Below are positions 26,028 to 35,127 of a DNA stretch of 64,000 bases, piece by piece. Position numbers and translations under genes: made by a program. The stretch is taken from the NCBI GenBank assembly GCA_016214035.1, contig JACRPF010000021.1, positions 219,582-283,581 of the forward strand. Reading direction: 5' to 3'. Positions within the stretch are counted from its first letter, which is position 1, and each line of letters opens with the position of its first letter. This DNA comes from Spirochaetota bacterium (GTDB taxonomy: Bacteria; Spirochaetota; Brachyspiria; Brachyspirales; JACRPF01). The notes under the pieces were generated by a model, which made no database searches, was not told the origin of the DNA, and saw nothing but the letters and a program-made list of their open reading frames with translations.

Positions 26028-27047
26028 TTACTTTATCTGATAGATACGGTAATAATCGACGACGAATTTCGCCTCGGTCTCATCGCGTCCGCCGAATCCG
26101 CGCTCGCTGTCAGCCACATGGTTTTTATAGTCGTACAATCTCGGCCAGAGTATCATGTACCCGGGCGACTGGGATACGCCGACGTCTATGGTGCCGATGG
26201 ATTCGCCGTCGTAAAAAAACTGATATGAAACCGGCGTCCAGAGAACCGCCACCGTATGAAAATTACCGTCGCGGAAGCCGGGACGGTCAGTGTAATACAC
26301 GCGCTTTTCATTGATGAGGTTCGTTCCGGCGGCGGGTGCGGTACGCTGAAGATTCAGCTCGGCATCCTGCGTGCTCTGATCGGCGGGCTTGGCGCTTTTC
26401 GGCTTTACGTCAATTGACACCCACTGATGGGTGGCGCCGTATCCGCCCCAGTGTATGGTCGAATGCCTGAAATCGGTTGCCGCCCCGTACTTATCGAAAA
26501 AGGTCTGCTCGACGAGGTCAATCTCGGCACCCACCTTCGGATCGGGCGACGGCGTGGGCGATGTCTGCCCGCGCGACTGCATCCATACCGACATCCCCGC
26601 CCCTTTGACTATCGGCATCTTGAGCCGTACTTCGTGATAGCCGTAGGTGAACTCTTTTATTGTTTTAAGCATCGCCGTATAGGGTATCCACCTGCCGGGG
26701 AATATCGACGCCTTCTCTGCGGGTATCGCCGCATCGGCGCGGTCTTTCGTATAGAGGAGCATCACCAGATTCCCCTGCCCGTCGAAGGTGACGGCGTCTT
26801 CGGTCAATACCACCTTGTGCGGCGCACTGGGACCGATAATACGATGCTGCCATTTGCTTTTATCCAATATCTGTCCGTCAAACTCGTCGTGAAAGGTCAG
26901 GTCATAGCGTTTGCCGTCAATCATCCTGAAATCGGAAACATCAGCGGCAATGACCGCGGCTGCTGAGCAGAGGATATACAGACACGAACAGCAAAGCATC
27001 ATCTGTCGGGCAGAATGGGATTGCATTTTCGGCATTCTTCGTTTCAT
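26028..27047 (-). CDS. Secreted GH16-type glycoside hydrolase
   Basis: About 339 residues. A long signal peptide ends at AAVIAAD. The concanavalin-like fold shows the GH16 N-terminal pattern YDLTFHDEFDG and the catalytic signature ExDxxE in AEIDLVEQ (Glu175, Asp177, Glu180). The STIHWGGYG and FHTVAVLWTP strands are also typical. GH16 enzymes split beta-1,3 or beta-1,4 glucans and galactans (laminarin, agar, carrageenan, lichenan); which of these cannot be read here. I chose the ATG at 27047 because AAGGAG precedes it by nine bases. An apparent promoter TTGATT, 17 nt, TATTAT lies upstream. Divergent from the large double oxidoreductase. Confidence 0.87.
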   Translation of the reverse strand: MKRRMPKMQSHSARQMMLCCSCLYILCSAAAVIAADVSDFRMIDGKRYDLTFHDEFDGQILDKSKWQHRIIGPSAPHKVVLTEDAVTFDGQGNLVMLLYTKDRADAAIPAEKASIFPGRWIPYTAMLKTIKEFTYGYHEVRLKMPIVKGAGMSVWMQSRGQTSPTPSPDPKVGAEIDLVEQTFFDKYGAATDFRHSTIHWGGYGATHQWVSIDVKPKSAKPADQSTQDAELNLQRTAPAAGTNLINEKRVYYTDRPGFRDGNFHTVAVLWTPVSYQFFYDGESIGTIDVGVSQSPGYMILWPRLYDYKNHVADSERGFGGRDETEAKFVVDYYRIYQIK

Positions 27048-27195
27048 ATGCTCGAGCTCCTTACCGTCATGGCAGTATGATAATACCGGTAATCGGAAAT
27101 ACAATCAATGACATTGATTGATATCATATATCACCGGTTGATAACCACGTACTTCAACTGCGCACTTCACTGCGGATATTGGCCCCGCGCCGTCA

Positions 27196-27223
27196 TTGCG
27201 TTGAACATACGGCATTGTATAAT
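27196..27223 (+). promoter_or_regulatory. Promoter of double FAD oxidoreductase gene
   Basis: TTGCGT (27196-27201), 16-nt spacer, perfect TATAAT (27218-27223). The ATG is at 27253 with no evident Shine-Dalgarno sequence. Confidence 0.55.
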
Positions 27224-27252
27224 AGCGGCATCATCCCAAACGGCGGTATCAT

Positions 27253-30200
27253 ATGAAAACGATCACCCGTACCGTTCTTGCCATCATCATCTCTGCATAC
27301 ATGCTCCCGGCCCAGTCAGTCCGTGCGGTCAATGAATCCGCCCGCGATATCCCGTTGATCGACACGGTCGACGTCGTCGTCGCCGGAGGTTCAAGCGCAG
27401 CGGTAGCGGCAGCGGTTGCCGCGGCGAAAAGCGGCGCGCGTGTGTTCCTTGTCTGTCCCGAGCAGTACCCGGGTAACGATCTTGTCTCCACACTCCGCAT
27501 CTGGCCCGACGTACAGCCGTCCGCTGATGACGGCCTCGCCTACGACGTATGGTCTCATCTCATTGCCGGCGGCGAAGAAGGATATGGATACACCTACACC
27601 ACCGACAAACGCTCGGATAATCCGCATAAAGACACGTACCCGTACTCGGTGCTCAACAATGGCGTCATCGGAACCGCGGTGCATGACAGCGTACAATATC
27701 CGGATACGGTCACCGTCACCGCCGATCTCTCCGCTGAAAAGAATGTCGCATCGGTCTCGGTAGCGATATTCAACCGCCCGGGTGAATACGCCGCGGAAAG
27801 CGTGCGCCTTGAAACGGGCGACGGTAAAACGTTCACCGAAGCCGCCGTCGTACCCGCGGGCGGCAGCGTTTCACAGGAATGCGTCATCGTGAATATTCCG
27901 GTGAATAAGCCGTTCCGCTTTGCGCGTGTCACGGTAAAAAAAGCGGCGGACGCAAAACGCCTCCTCATCGCCGAGATCACCTTTGTTCCGCACGACGTGA
28001 CCGGCGCCAAACCGCTTTCCGAAGCAACACCGCTTGCGGTGAAAACGGCGCTCATGAAAGCGCTTATCAGCGCGAACGTACGGTTTCTCTACACCTGTTA
28101 CCCCGCCGACGCGCTCATCGACGGCACGGGCGCACTCGCCGGCATCACCGTGGCGAACCGTTTCGGCAGACAGGCTATCGCGGCAAAAACAGTCATCGAC
28201 GCCACCGAACACGCGGTAATCGCGCGAAGTGCGGGAGCAGAGACCGCTCCGTTTTCAAGCGGTAACCATACTGCTGAGTGGATCACGCTTTCCATGAATA
28301 CCCCGAAATCACTCAATCATCCGATATCAAAAATCGATCTGCCGTTACGGCTTCATGAGCGCCGCGGCAGAAAGCTCACCAATGAAGCGTTCTGGTTCCG
28401 GCACTCCGTATCCGCGCCGCTTACCGACGATTCATGGGCTTCTTTCTCGCAATTCGAACAGACGCTCCGCGACATGACCTATTACCCCGATCAGTTATAC
28501 ACGTCAGAAATCCCGTACACCGCAAGTCCCTATGCCGTGAAATGCGAAACCGCAGTTCCCGGTGCGCTTACGTCCGCGAAGGATATACCGCTTGCGGCAT
28601 TCAAACCGAGCGGGCTTAAACGTTTATGGATACTCAGCGCATGCGGTGCCGGCATCAACGGCAAACTGTTCGACGCCTTCATGCGCCCGATCAACTTCAT
28701 GACGATTGGAACGCGCGTGGGAACGGCCGCGGCGGCTGAAGCGAAAAACGCCGTCATAAACGGCGCAACGGTCATCGCCGGAACAACCGCACCGGTACAG
28801 CCGACCGGAACGATACATGAATTTCTCGCCGGACTGCGCCCGACAGCAAAACCTGTCTTTGTGCATCAGAACGAACGCGCACTTCCGGTATTCGGCACGT
28901 ATGATGTCGTCGTCATCGGCGGGGGAACGGCCGGCGCGCCCGCGGCCATCGGCGCCGCACGCAGGGGAGCGAAAACACTCGTCATCGAATATCTCTGGGG
29001 ACTGGGCGGCGTGGGTACGCTCGGCATGATAGGCACGTACTGGTACGGCAACCGCGTGGGCTTTACCGCCGGCATTCCCGAACATCCCACCGAGGTACGC
29101 ATGGAGTGGTACCGCAAAGAGATCAGAAAAGCGGGCGGCGATATCTGGTTTCATTCCATCGGCTGCGGAACACTCGTCGACAGCCGTTCGAACGTCATCG
29201 GCGCCGTAGTTGCCACACCCTTCGGACGCGGCGTGGTGCTCGCGAAAACCGTCATCGACGCCACCGGCAATGCCGAGATAGCCAAATCCGCCGGAGCGCA
29301 GTGCGTGTTCGCCGAGGAGAATTACGGCATGCAGAACTCGCATCTGCAGCCCCGTCTCGTGGGAGCATCATACCTAAACGGCGACATCAAACCCGTCGAT
29401 GTGGCGGACCCCGTCAATGTCACCACGGTGCTCACCAACGCGCTTTCAAAGAACAAAGGGCGCTCATTCGACACCGGACCGCTCATTAACAGCCGTGAAC
29501 GCGAACGCATTGTGGGTGATTACACACTCGACTGGATTGACATCGCGGCCTCGCGCACGTTTCCCGACAGCATCGTCTACGCGAAAAGCGACTACGACAG
29601 CCACGGCTGGCAGATACACCCGTACTTTGCGCTCCGCCCCATGCGCGACCCCACCAATCAGCGCCGGAACTTCTTCGCCTATGTGCCCTACCGGTGCATA
29701 CTGCCCAGCGGTATCGACGGCATGCTTGTCGTCGGTCTTGCCACAAGCGCACACCGCGACGCACTCCCCATCATCCGCATGCAGCCGGACCTCCATAATC
29801 AGGGATATGCCGCAGGTGTCGCCGCCGCCATGGCGTCACAGCAGAACATATCGCCGAGAAAAATTGATGTCAAAGCGCTTCAGAAACACCTGGTTGATAT
29901 CGGTAATCTCAAATCAGACGTACTCAACGCCGGCGACTCGTTCCCGCTATTGGACGATATCATCCGGCCTGCGATAGAAAGCGTACGTCACGAATTCGAC
30001 AATCTGCATCTTGTGCTCGCGTCTCCCGAGAAATCCCTGCCGATGCTGCGGACGGTGTATCAGAACGCGAACGGTCTTGACCGGCTCATGTACGCCGAGG
30101 TACTCGCCATCATGGGCGACGCATCCGGCTTTGACACGCTTACCGAAGAGGCGAACCGCATTCTCAAAGGCGAGGCTCCGAACAAAACCGGCGCGTCCGA

Positions 30201-30540
30201 CGAGACCGCATCGCTCATCTGGTCGCTCGGATACTCGCGCGACAGACGCGCCGTACCCTTTATCGTCGCGCTCGCGAAGAAAAACGGCCGCACCGTGTTC
30301 CAGCGCGCCCGCGCGGCGGCGGTAACGCTCGGCACATTCGCCGACCCGTCCGCGGCTGATGCACTTGCGTCTCTGATTGATGAAAAAGCGTATGACACGC
30401 GCGATCTGATAACCGCCTGCGCACTCTTCCGCTGCGGTGATAAATACGGTCTCGCGCAGCGCATACTCACCGGTTTCGCGAACGGTTCTGAAGGCCCGCC
30501 TTCGCGTCTTGCACAAATGGTACTTGCTGCCGCGAAATAA
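27253..30540 (+). CDS. Secreted double FAD-dependent oxidoreductase with C-terminal repeat domain
   Basis: A 1095-residue protein. A signal peptide is followed by an FAD-oxidoreductase domain with the dinucleotide motif VAGGSSAAVAAAVAAAKSG (about 45). A discoidin-like beta-sandwich inserted at about 135-255 interrupts it. A second complete FAD-oxidoreductase domain begins with VIGGGTAGAPAAIGAARRG (about 555), with WGLGGVGTLG and a C-terminal GMLVVGLATSAHRD. Residues about 960-1090 form short helical HEAT-like repeats (RRAVPFIVALAKKNG, ADALASLIDEKAYDT). The first nucleotide-binding loop is GGSSAA rather than GxGxxG, so the first half may bind FAD poorly. Most relatives have one such domain; this looks like a tandem fusion. 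Its place beside GH genes suggests sugar or glycan oxidation, which is inference. Confidence 0.82.
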   Translation: MKTITRTVLAIIISAYMLPAQSVRAVNESARDIPLIDTVDVVVAGGSSAAVAAAVAAAKSGARVFLVCPEQYPGNDLVSTLRIWPDVQPSADDGLAYDVWSHLIAGGEEGYGYTYTTDKRSDNPHKDTYPYSVLNNGVIGTAVHDSVQYPDTVTVTADLSAEKNVASVSVAIFNRPGEYAAESVRLETGDGKTFTEAAVVPAGGSVSQECVIVNIPVNKPFRFARVTVKKAADAKRLLIAEITFVPHDVTGAKPLSEATPLAVKTALMKALISANVRFLYTCYPADALIDGTGALAGITVANRFGRQAIAAKTVIDATEHAVIARSAGAETAPFSSGNHTAEWITLSMNTPKSLNHPISKIDLPLRLHERRGRKLTNEAFWFRHSVSAPLTDDSWASFSQFEQTLRDMTYYPDQLYTSEIPYTASPYAVKCETAVPGALTSAKDIPLAAFKPSGLKRLWILSACGAGINGKLFDAFMRPINFMTIGTRVGTAAAAEAKNAVINGATVIAGTTAPVQPTGTIHEFLAGLRPTAKPVFVHQNERALPVFGTYDVVVIGGGTAGAPAAIGAARRGAKTLVIEYLWGLGGVGTLGMIGTYWYGNRVGFTAGIPEHPTEVRMEWYRKEIRKAGGDIWFHSIGCGTLVDSRSNVIGAVVATPFGRGVVLAKTVIDATGNAEIAKSAGAQCVFAEENYGMQNSHLQPRLVGASYLNGDIKPVDVADPVNVTTVLTNALSKNKGRSFDTGPLINSRERERIVGDYTLDWIDIAASRTFPDSIVYAKSDYDSHGWQIHPYFALRPMRDPTNQRRNFFAYVPYRCILPSGIDGMLVVGLATSAHRDALPIIRMQPDLHNQGYAAGVAAAMASQQNISPRKIDVKALQKHLVDIGNLKSDVLNAGDSFPLLDDIIRPAIESVRHEFDNLHLVLASPEKSLPMLRTVYQNANGLDRLMYAEVLAIMGDASGFDTLTEEANRILKGEAPNKTGASDETASLIWSLGYSRDRRAVPFIVALAKKNGRTVFQRARAAAVTLGTFADPSAADALASLIDEKAYDTRDLITACALFRCGDKYGLAQRILTGFANGSEGPPSRLAQMVLAAAK

Positions 30541-30590
30541 CGGAAGTATCAAACCAACGGGGTGAACAGATTACGGGGTATTGATTTTTT

Positions 30591-30619
30591 TTGAATACTT
30601 TGTATAAATTGGATATATA
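30591..30619 (+). promoter_or_regulatory. Promoter of HtrA operon
   Basis: TTGAAT (30591-30596), 17-nt spacer, TATATA (30614-30619). GAAAGGGG precedes the ATG at 30655. Confidence 0.6.
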
Positions 30620-30654
30620 TATTTCATTTTCTACGTTTCGAAAGGGGTGGATAC

Positions 30655-32016
30655 ATGCACATACGCAGCATAATAGTACTCGTCACGGGAGCGCTGGGAT
30701 GCATATCGTTTCCGGTATGTTCACAGGATAATATTTTCAAGGACGGCGACGCATCCGTCCTGAAAGCAAAAAAGGCCGTTGTGGCGATATACTCAAAAGC
30801 AAGCGGCTATTCCGAGGGATATAGAAAGTTCAATGAACGCAGGGGCGGCACCGGCAGCGGATTTTTCATCGGCTCTCGACATATCGCCACTTGCTACCAT
30901 GTAGTTGATCATGCGGATAAAGTATTCATCACACTGTACGACAACCGCGAGTATGAGGCGAAGGTCGTCGGCTATGACGAGTTTATCGACGCGGCGCTGC
31001 TCTCCCCCGTCGATGAATCGGTCACGGCGCCTGATACGCTCACCTTCGGCGATTCCGATGCGCTGGCAGTCACGAAACGGGTCATCGCCGTCGGCAACCC
31101 CGGCGGACTCAAACATACGTTCACCTCGGGTATCGTCAGCCAGATAGGCCGCGGGAATCTCGGCGTGAACATCATCGAATCATACATTCAAATGGATGCC
31201 GATATCAACCCGGGCAATTCCGGCGGCCCGCTGTTATCGCAGGAATGCACCGTCGTCGGCATGAACGCAGCCGGTTCATCATCGATGAAAGGCCTCGGTT
31301 TCGCCGTGCCATCGAAAATGGTGCAGCTGTCGCTGCGGTCTTTAAAAAAGGGGGAACGCGTCATCTATCCGTTCGTCGGCGTGAATGCGCATGAGATCAA
31401 CCGGCAGTTCAATGACCGTTACAATATTACACCGGCAAGCACCGCCGGACTGTTCATCTGGGCGGTGGCGGACGGGAGTCCCGCGCAGACCGCCGGTATT
31501 TCCTTCGGCGACGTGGTGACAGCGGCTGATCAGAAACCCGTACGATTTTATCTCGATCTATTCCGGGCACTTGAAGAAAAAAAGGCCGGCGATACCGTTA
31601 CGCTCGCCGTTGAGCGGAAAAGCGGCCGGACGAACATCACCCTTGCCGTGACCGAACGGCCGAAAGCGACGCCGCTCAGTTACCGCGATTACTTCAGGAT
31701 ATACTGGGATTTTGAGACGGAAAAGAATGTCTCCGGCGGCGCACCGGTGTACTCGGTGGGAAAAATTTATATGGAAGAACGCGACAAGGACAAACGCTCC
31801 ATACAGCAGGGCGATGTCATCACCTCGCTCATCCCGGGACGGCCGTACGGCGTACAGGAAACGGTGATCGACGACATTCAGATGAACAGCATCATCGACC
31901 TGTCGAATATCGACGACGGCAAATTGATCGGCCTGAGCATCGGCATACGGAGCCCGTCTGATAATGAAATAAAATATTTCTACCGCACCAAATCGTCACG
32001 AACCATGTTCTTTTAA
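30655..32016 (+). CDS. HtrA-type periplasmic serine protease
   Basis: A 453-residue protein with a signal peptide (to about SFPVCS). The trypsin-like S1C domain is complete: His82 in CYHVVDHA, Asp112 in FIDAALL and Ser189 in GNSGGPL. One PDZ domain is clear (about 265-335, with SPAQTAGISFGDVV). The last 120 residues may hold a degenerate second PDZ. HtrA proteins degrade or refold damaged envelope proteins. It starts a two-gene operon with a small secreted protein whose start lies ten bases after this stop. Confidence 0.92.
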   Translation: MHIRSIIVLVTGALGCISFPVCSQDNIFKDGDASVLKAKKAVVAIYSKASGYSEGYRKFNERRGGTGSGFFIGSRHIATCYHVVDHADKVFITLYDNREYEAKVVGYDEFIDAALLSPVDESVTAPDTLTFGDSDALAVTKRVIAVGNPGGLKHTFTSGIVSQIGRGNLGVNIIESYIQMDADINPGNSGGPLLSQECTVVGMNAAGSSSMKGLGFAVPSKMVQLSLRSLKKGERVIYPFVGVNAHEINRQFNDRYNITPASTAGLFIWAVADGSPAQTAGISFGDVVTAADQKPVRFYLDLFRALEEKKAGDTVTLAVERKSGRTNITLAVTERPKATPLSYRDYFRIYWDFETEKNVSGGAPVYSVGKIYMEERDKDKRSIQQGDVITSLIPGRPYGVQETVIDDIQMNSIIDLSNIDDGKLIGLSIGIRSPSDNEIKYFYRTKSSRTMFF

Positions 32017-32026
32017 GGAAACTACC

Positions 32027-32968
32027 GTGAAATACATCATTGCATGTCTCATGATCGCATCATCGCTCATGGCCGACCCGCGGCAGTACATCAGCGAGAT
32101 AGAAGCCAAACCGAACGACTACTCGCTCCCGGAAAAGTACATCCGCATCTGTTATGAGAGCAATCAGTTCGCCGATGCCGTAGCCATCGGTGAAAAATTC
32201 GCAGCCCGGGTGAATCCCGATGTCGCCAAAGAAATACTGTTCGACGCCTGCGTCCGTGCGCACCGCATCGACGCTATCGATACGATAGCAACGAATGCAT
32301 TGTCCGGCGATGAACAGAAGAACATCATTCTGAGCCGGTATTTCATGAAAAAGCAGTGGATGAATGTGGCGCTTGTATTTTACGAAAAACATCTTCGTGA
32401 GCTCCCTGAATCGGGTTTCGCGGCAATGCCGCTGATAAACCGATCGATGCATGACCTCAGCATGGACCTTCCGGAATACTGGCGTCTGTCCGAGGATAAA
32501 AAAGAGAACGCCAACTCATCGGAGATCGCCTATTGGACCGCAACCGGCGCGTACGGCATATTCTACGCGTTCTCATTGACCACGCTTGACGGCGGATATA
32601 TCTTCCGTCCGGATTATCCCAAGAACACGTATGACGGCATGGTATTCAGCAACGGCACCAAAGGCCAGCTTGCCATGGCGGTCATCGGCGATGTGGACCG
32701 CGGTTTCTCGGGATGCATGGACACACAGTACGACAATGACCCGAACAGGGTGACACCGTTCTTCGTGCGGTTCCCCGTGACATACAAGGATTCTGCGACA
32801 AGAAGATACTACATATACATCATGCCCAATAAAAATAATTTATTCAATGTGAACAGATTCAACGAAGGGCTTATGCGCATCGTCATCACCTATTCTTCGC
32901 ACGACCCGTATATTGAAACGCTCGTAAAACGGGAAGTGGAACTCGTGCTCGATAAAATGCGCAGATAA
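32027..32968 (+). CDS. Secreted protein, HtrA-operon partner
   Basis: A 313-residue protein with a short signal peptide (MKYIIACLMIASSLMA). The N-terminal half (about 20-130) is helical with TPR-like spacing (YSLPEKYIRICYESNQFADAVAIGEKFA). The C-terminal half contains a mixed alpha/beta segment with FVRFPVTYKDSATRRYYIYIMP. I do not recognise a named domain. Its position ten bases after the HtrA gene suggests a joint envelope-quality role. It converges on the oxidoreductase gene with a 12-bp gap. Confidence 0.72.
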   Translation: MKYIIACLMIASSLMADPRQYISEIEAKPNDYSLPEKYIRICYESNQFADAVAIGEKFAARVNPDVAKEILFDACVRAHRIDAIDTIATNALSGDEQKNIILSRYFMKKQWMNVALVFYEKHLRELPESGFAAMPLINRSMHDLSMDLPEYWRLSEDKKENANSSEIAYWTATGAYGIFYAFSLTTLDGGYIFRPDYPKNTYDGMVFSNGTKGQLAMAVIGDVDRGFSGCMDTQYDNDPNRVTPFFVRFPVTYKDSATRRYYIYIMPNKNNLFNVNRFNEGLMRIVITYSSHDPYIETLVKREVELVLDKMRR

Positions 32969-32980
32969 TAATACTGCTGC

Positions 32981-34300
32981 TTACTTCAGATACGCCCCCA
33001 ATGAGCGAAGCGTTTCCTGCAGACGCGCCGCAGGCACCGAACGTACCGCTCCATTTTTCTCCGTTGCTATGGAAGCCGCAGCACCTGCCGCCTGACCGGT
33101 TACGAAACACCCCGGCATGACGCGAATTGACGACTGAATCTCGCGGTCGCAGCTTATCGAACGCCCGGCCACGAGCAGGTTTGACGTGTTCTTCGCGATG
33201 AGTGCGCGGTACGGTATGCCGTAACTTTCACCCTTGGCCAGCGCCGACGAGTGCAGCCGCTTTTCCACTTCCTTTTGTTCATCGCTGTCGGTGGATGACG
33301 AGTGTATGTCAATGGGATATGCGAAACGGCCCACTTCATCCTCGAACGAAGCGCGCGATGTGTAGTCATTGAAGCACAGCTTATACTCGCCGGCGATACG
33401 CCGCGTCTCGCGCACGGAGAGCACCGACGCCGTATTCACTATTTCGCTCTTCTCAAAACCCGGGATATTGTCCCGGTAGAAACCGTGTATCTTTTCAGCG
33501 ATCTTCCGCCCCTCGGTATAACCGAACGTAATATCGTCCTCATTAAGACAATTGATGCCGTAGATGTGGCCGAGGTTGCCGCTGCCGATGGAATTGCCGT
33601 TCTTGAAAAAGCCCACAAAGTGATATTCCTTCATCGGGGCTTTTCCCTCGTCGACAAGCTTCTTCCATATTGTTCCCACCGACCATACCCCGTTGCTGTT
33701 GGCACGGAACTTTTCCCAATCGACGCCGGCATACTGTACGCATAACGACGGGCTCATCGTCCGCCCCTTCTCATCGCCCACCTCGAAGGGAACACCGGCA
33801 AAAGCGGCCACATTCGCATCACCGGTGGCATCGATAAAAACGGAACCGGTAACCGCTTTGAGGCCGTGCTTTGTGGACACAACGACACCGGTCACCCGTT
33901 CGCCGTCCTTTATCACATCGGCGATGGGCATGCCGAGATATACCTTGATACCGGCCGCCGCAACCATATCGTCATACACGCGTTTGAGGAGTTCTGGCTG
34001 CACGTCATGCCAGCCGTAATTGGGCTTTATGTTCATGCGCCGGGCAAGCTCGTCAACGGTCTCCACACAAACACCTTTGGCGAGCATGTTCACGCCGTCG
34101 GTCATGTGTATTATCGCCGGCACGAGGCCCGCGGTACCCATACCGCCGAGACAGCCCGCCGCCTCGATGATGACCACCTTTTTCCCGGAACGGGCGGCAA
34201 ACACCGCGGCACCTATGCCTGCAGGTCCCGCCCCGCAGACGACGATATCGGCATGGTACAGCACCGGGATATCTTTTGACGGCACATGGACTGTTGACAT
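32981..34300 (-). CDS. FAD-dependent oxidoreductase
   Basis: A 439-residue cytoplasmic member of the FAD_oxidored (PF12831) family. Features are VCGAGPAGIGAAVFAARSGKK near the N-terminus, LGGMGTAGLVPAI, DATGDANVAAFAG in the middle, and LLVAGRSISCDREIQSS with a final GQAAGAAASIA. It resembles the secreted oxidoreductases at 5945 and 27253 but lacks a signal peptide. AGGAG precedes the ATG at 34300. Its substrate is unknown, and none of the three has an adjacent obvious redox partner. The presence of three paralogues in about 30 kb is notable. Confidence 0.87.
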   Translation of the reverse strand: MSTVHVPSKDIPVLYHADIVVCGAGPAGIGAAVFAARSGKKVVIIEAAGCLGGMGTAGLVPAIIHMTDGVNMLAKGVCVETVDELARRMNIKPNYGWHDVQPELLKRVYDDMVAAAGIKVYLGMPIADVIKDGERVTGVVVSTKHGLKAVTGSVFIDATGDANVAAFAGVPFEVGDEKGRTMSPSLCVQYAGVDWEKFRANSNGVWSVGTIWKKLVDEGKAPMKEYHFVGFFKNGNSIGSGNLGHIYGINCLNEDDITFGYTEGRKIAEKIHGFYRDNIPGFEKSEIVNTASVLSVRETRRIAGEYKLCFNDYTSRASFEDEVGRFAYPIDIHSSSTDSDEQKEVEKRLHSSALAKGESYGIPYRALIAKNTSNLLVAGRSISCDREIQSSIRVMPGCFVTGQAAGAAASIATEKNGAVRSVPAARLQETLRSLGAYLK

Positions 34301-34440
34301 AAATGCTCCTCGTTTTTTAAGTGTCTACATAATATAGTATTACAGCAGCGTTGTCATTAACCGGGGTGACGATTTTTGGGAATCCAGTGACTGATTTCGC
34401 GCATTCTCCGCAATAAAACAGGCATTTCAGGCGTCTTCCC

Positions 34441-34468
34441 TTGACATTTTCATGAATTGCGGTAGTAT
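34441..34468 (+). promoter_or_regulatory. Promoter of envelope operon
   Basis: TTGACA (34441-34446), 16-nt spacer, TAGTAT (34463-34468), followed by AGGAGG before the ATG at 34504. Confidence 0.65.
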
Positions 34469-34503
34469 TCCGTAAAGCCATAGGAGTGAGGAGGAAGCGT
34501 CTT

Positions 34504-35127
34504 ATGAAACAATCAGTGGTGCTCCTGACCGGAGCCGCAATGATCGCGCTCATGCTTGCCTGCGCGTCGTTGCCCGAAAAGGAATTCTCGCTTGCCAATG
34601 AGCGGCGAAGTCTTCTCATGAAGTACAAGCTCAACACCTATGCAAGCAATGAATTTGTGCTCGCGGAAACGAACTATACCGCGGGAAAGACCTATTACAG
34701 CAACGATAACGGCAAATCGAAGGAATCACTCGACAAAGCGCTGACGAATTACAACATCGTCCTGCAGAAAGGGTTCCCGCTTGCCGCGGATGACTCAAAG
34801 AAACAGGCTGACGCCCCGAAAAAAGATGCCGACGACATCAAAGCCGCTGTGGCGGTAAAAGAAGAATATGCCGCCGCTAAAAAGCTGTATGACGACGCCA
34901 TCGCAGCGAAAACCGCTGGTAACTATTCCAACGCGATAGATCTTCTGCAGGCATCAAAAGTGAAATTCGAAGCGGTCCATAAAAAAGCGAAAGAAAAACG
35001 AACCGGCGCGGAGAAATCGATCAAGGCTACCGATACCGACATCAAGAACGTTGAAAAGACGGTAAAAGAGATCGAAAAACTGCGCGACGAAGAACAGAAA
35101 GCCATGAAAAAGGAGAATGCACAATGA
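34504..35127 (+). CDS. Lipoprotein with coiled-coil/TPR-like repeats
   Basis: About 207 residues. Lipoprotein signal peptide with the lipobox LMLAC (Cys20). The mature part is highly charged and helical (KKLYDDAIAAKTAGNYSNAIDLLQ is TPR-like; the C-terminus is a Lys/Glu coiled coil). This layout resembles the DUF4398-type envelope lipoproteins of spirochaetes and relatives. An AGGAGG sequence precedes the ATG at 34504. Its last codons overlap the LysM gene (ATGA), so the products are made together and probably interact at the cell wall. Confidence 0.78.
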   Translation: MKQSVVLLTGAAMIALMLACASLPEKEFSLANERRSLLMKYKLNTYASNEFVLAETNYTAGKTYYSNDNGKSKESLDKALTNYNIVLQKGFPLAADDSKKQADAPKKDADDIKAAVAVKEEYAAAKKLYDDAIAAKTAGNYSNAIDLLQASKVKFEAVHKKAKEKRTGAEKSIKATDTDIKNVEKTVKEIEKLRDEEQKAMKKENAQ

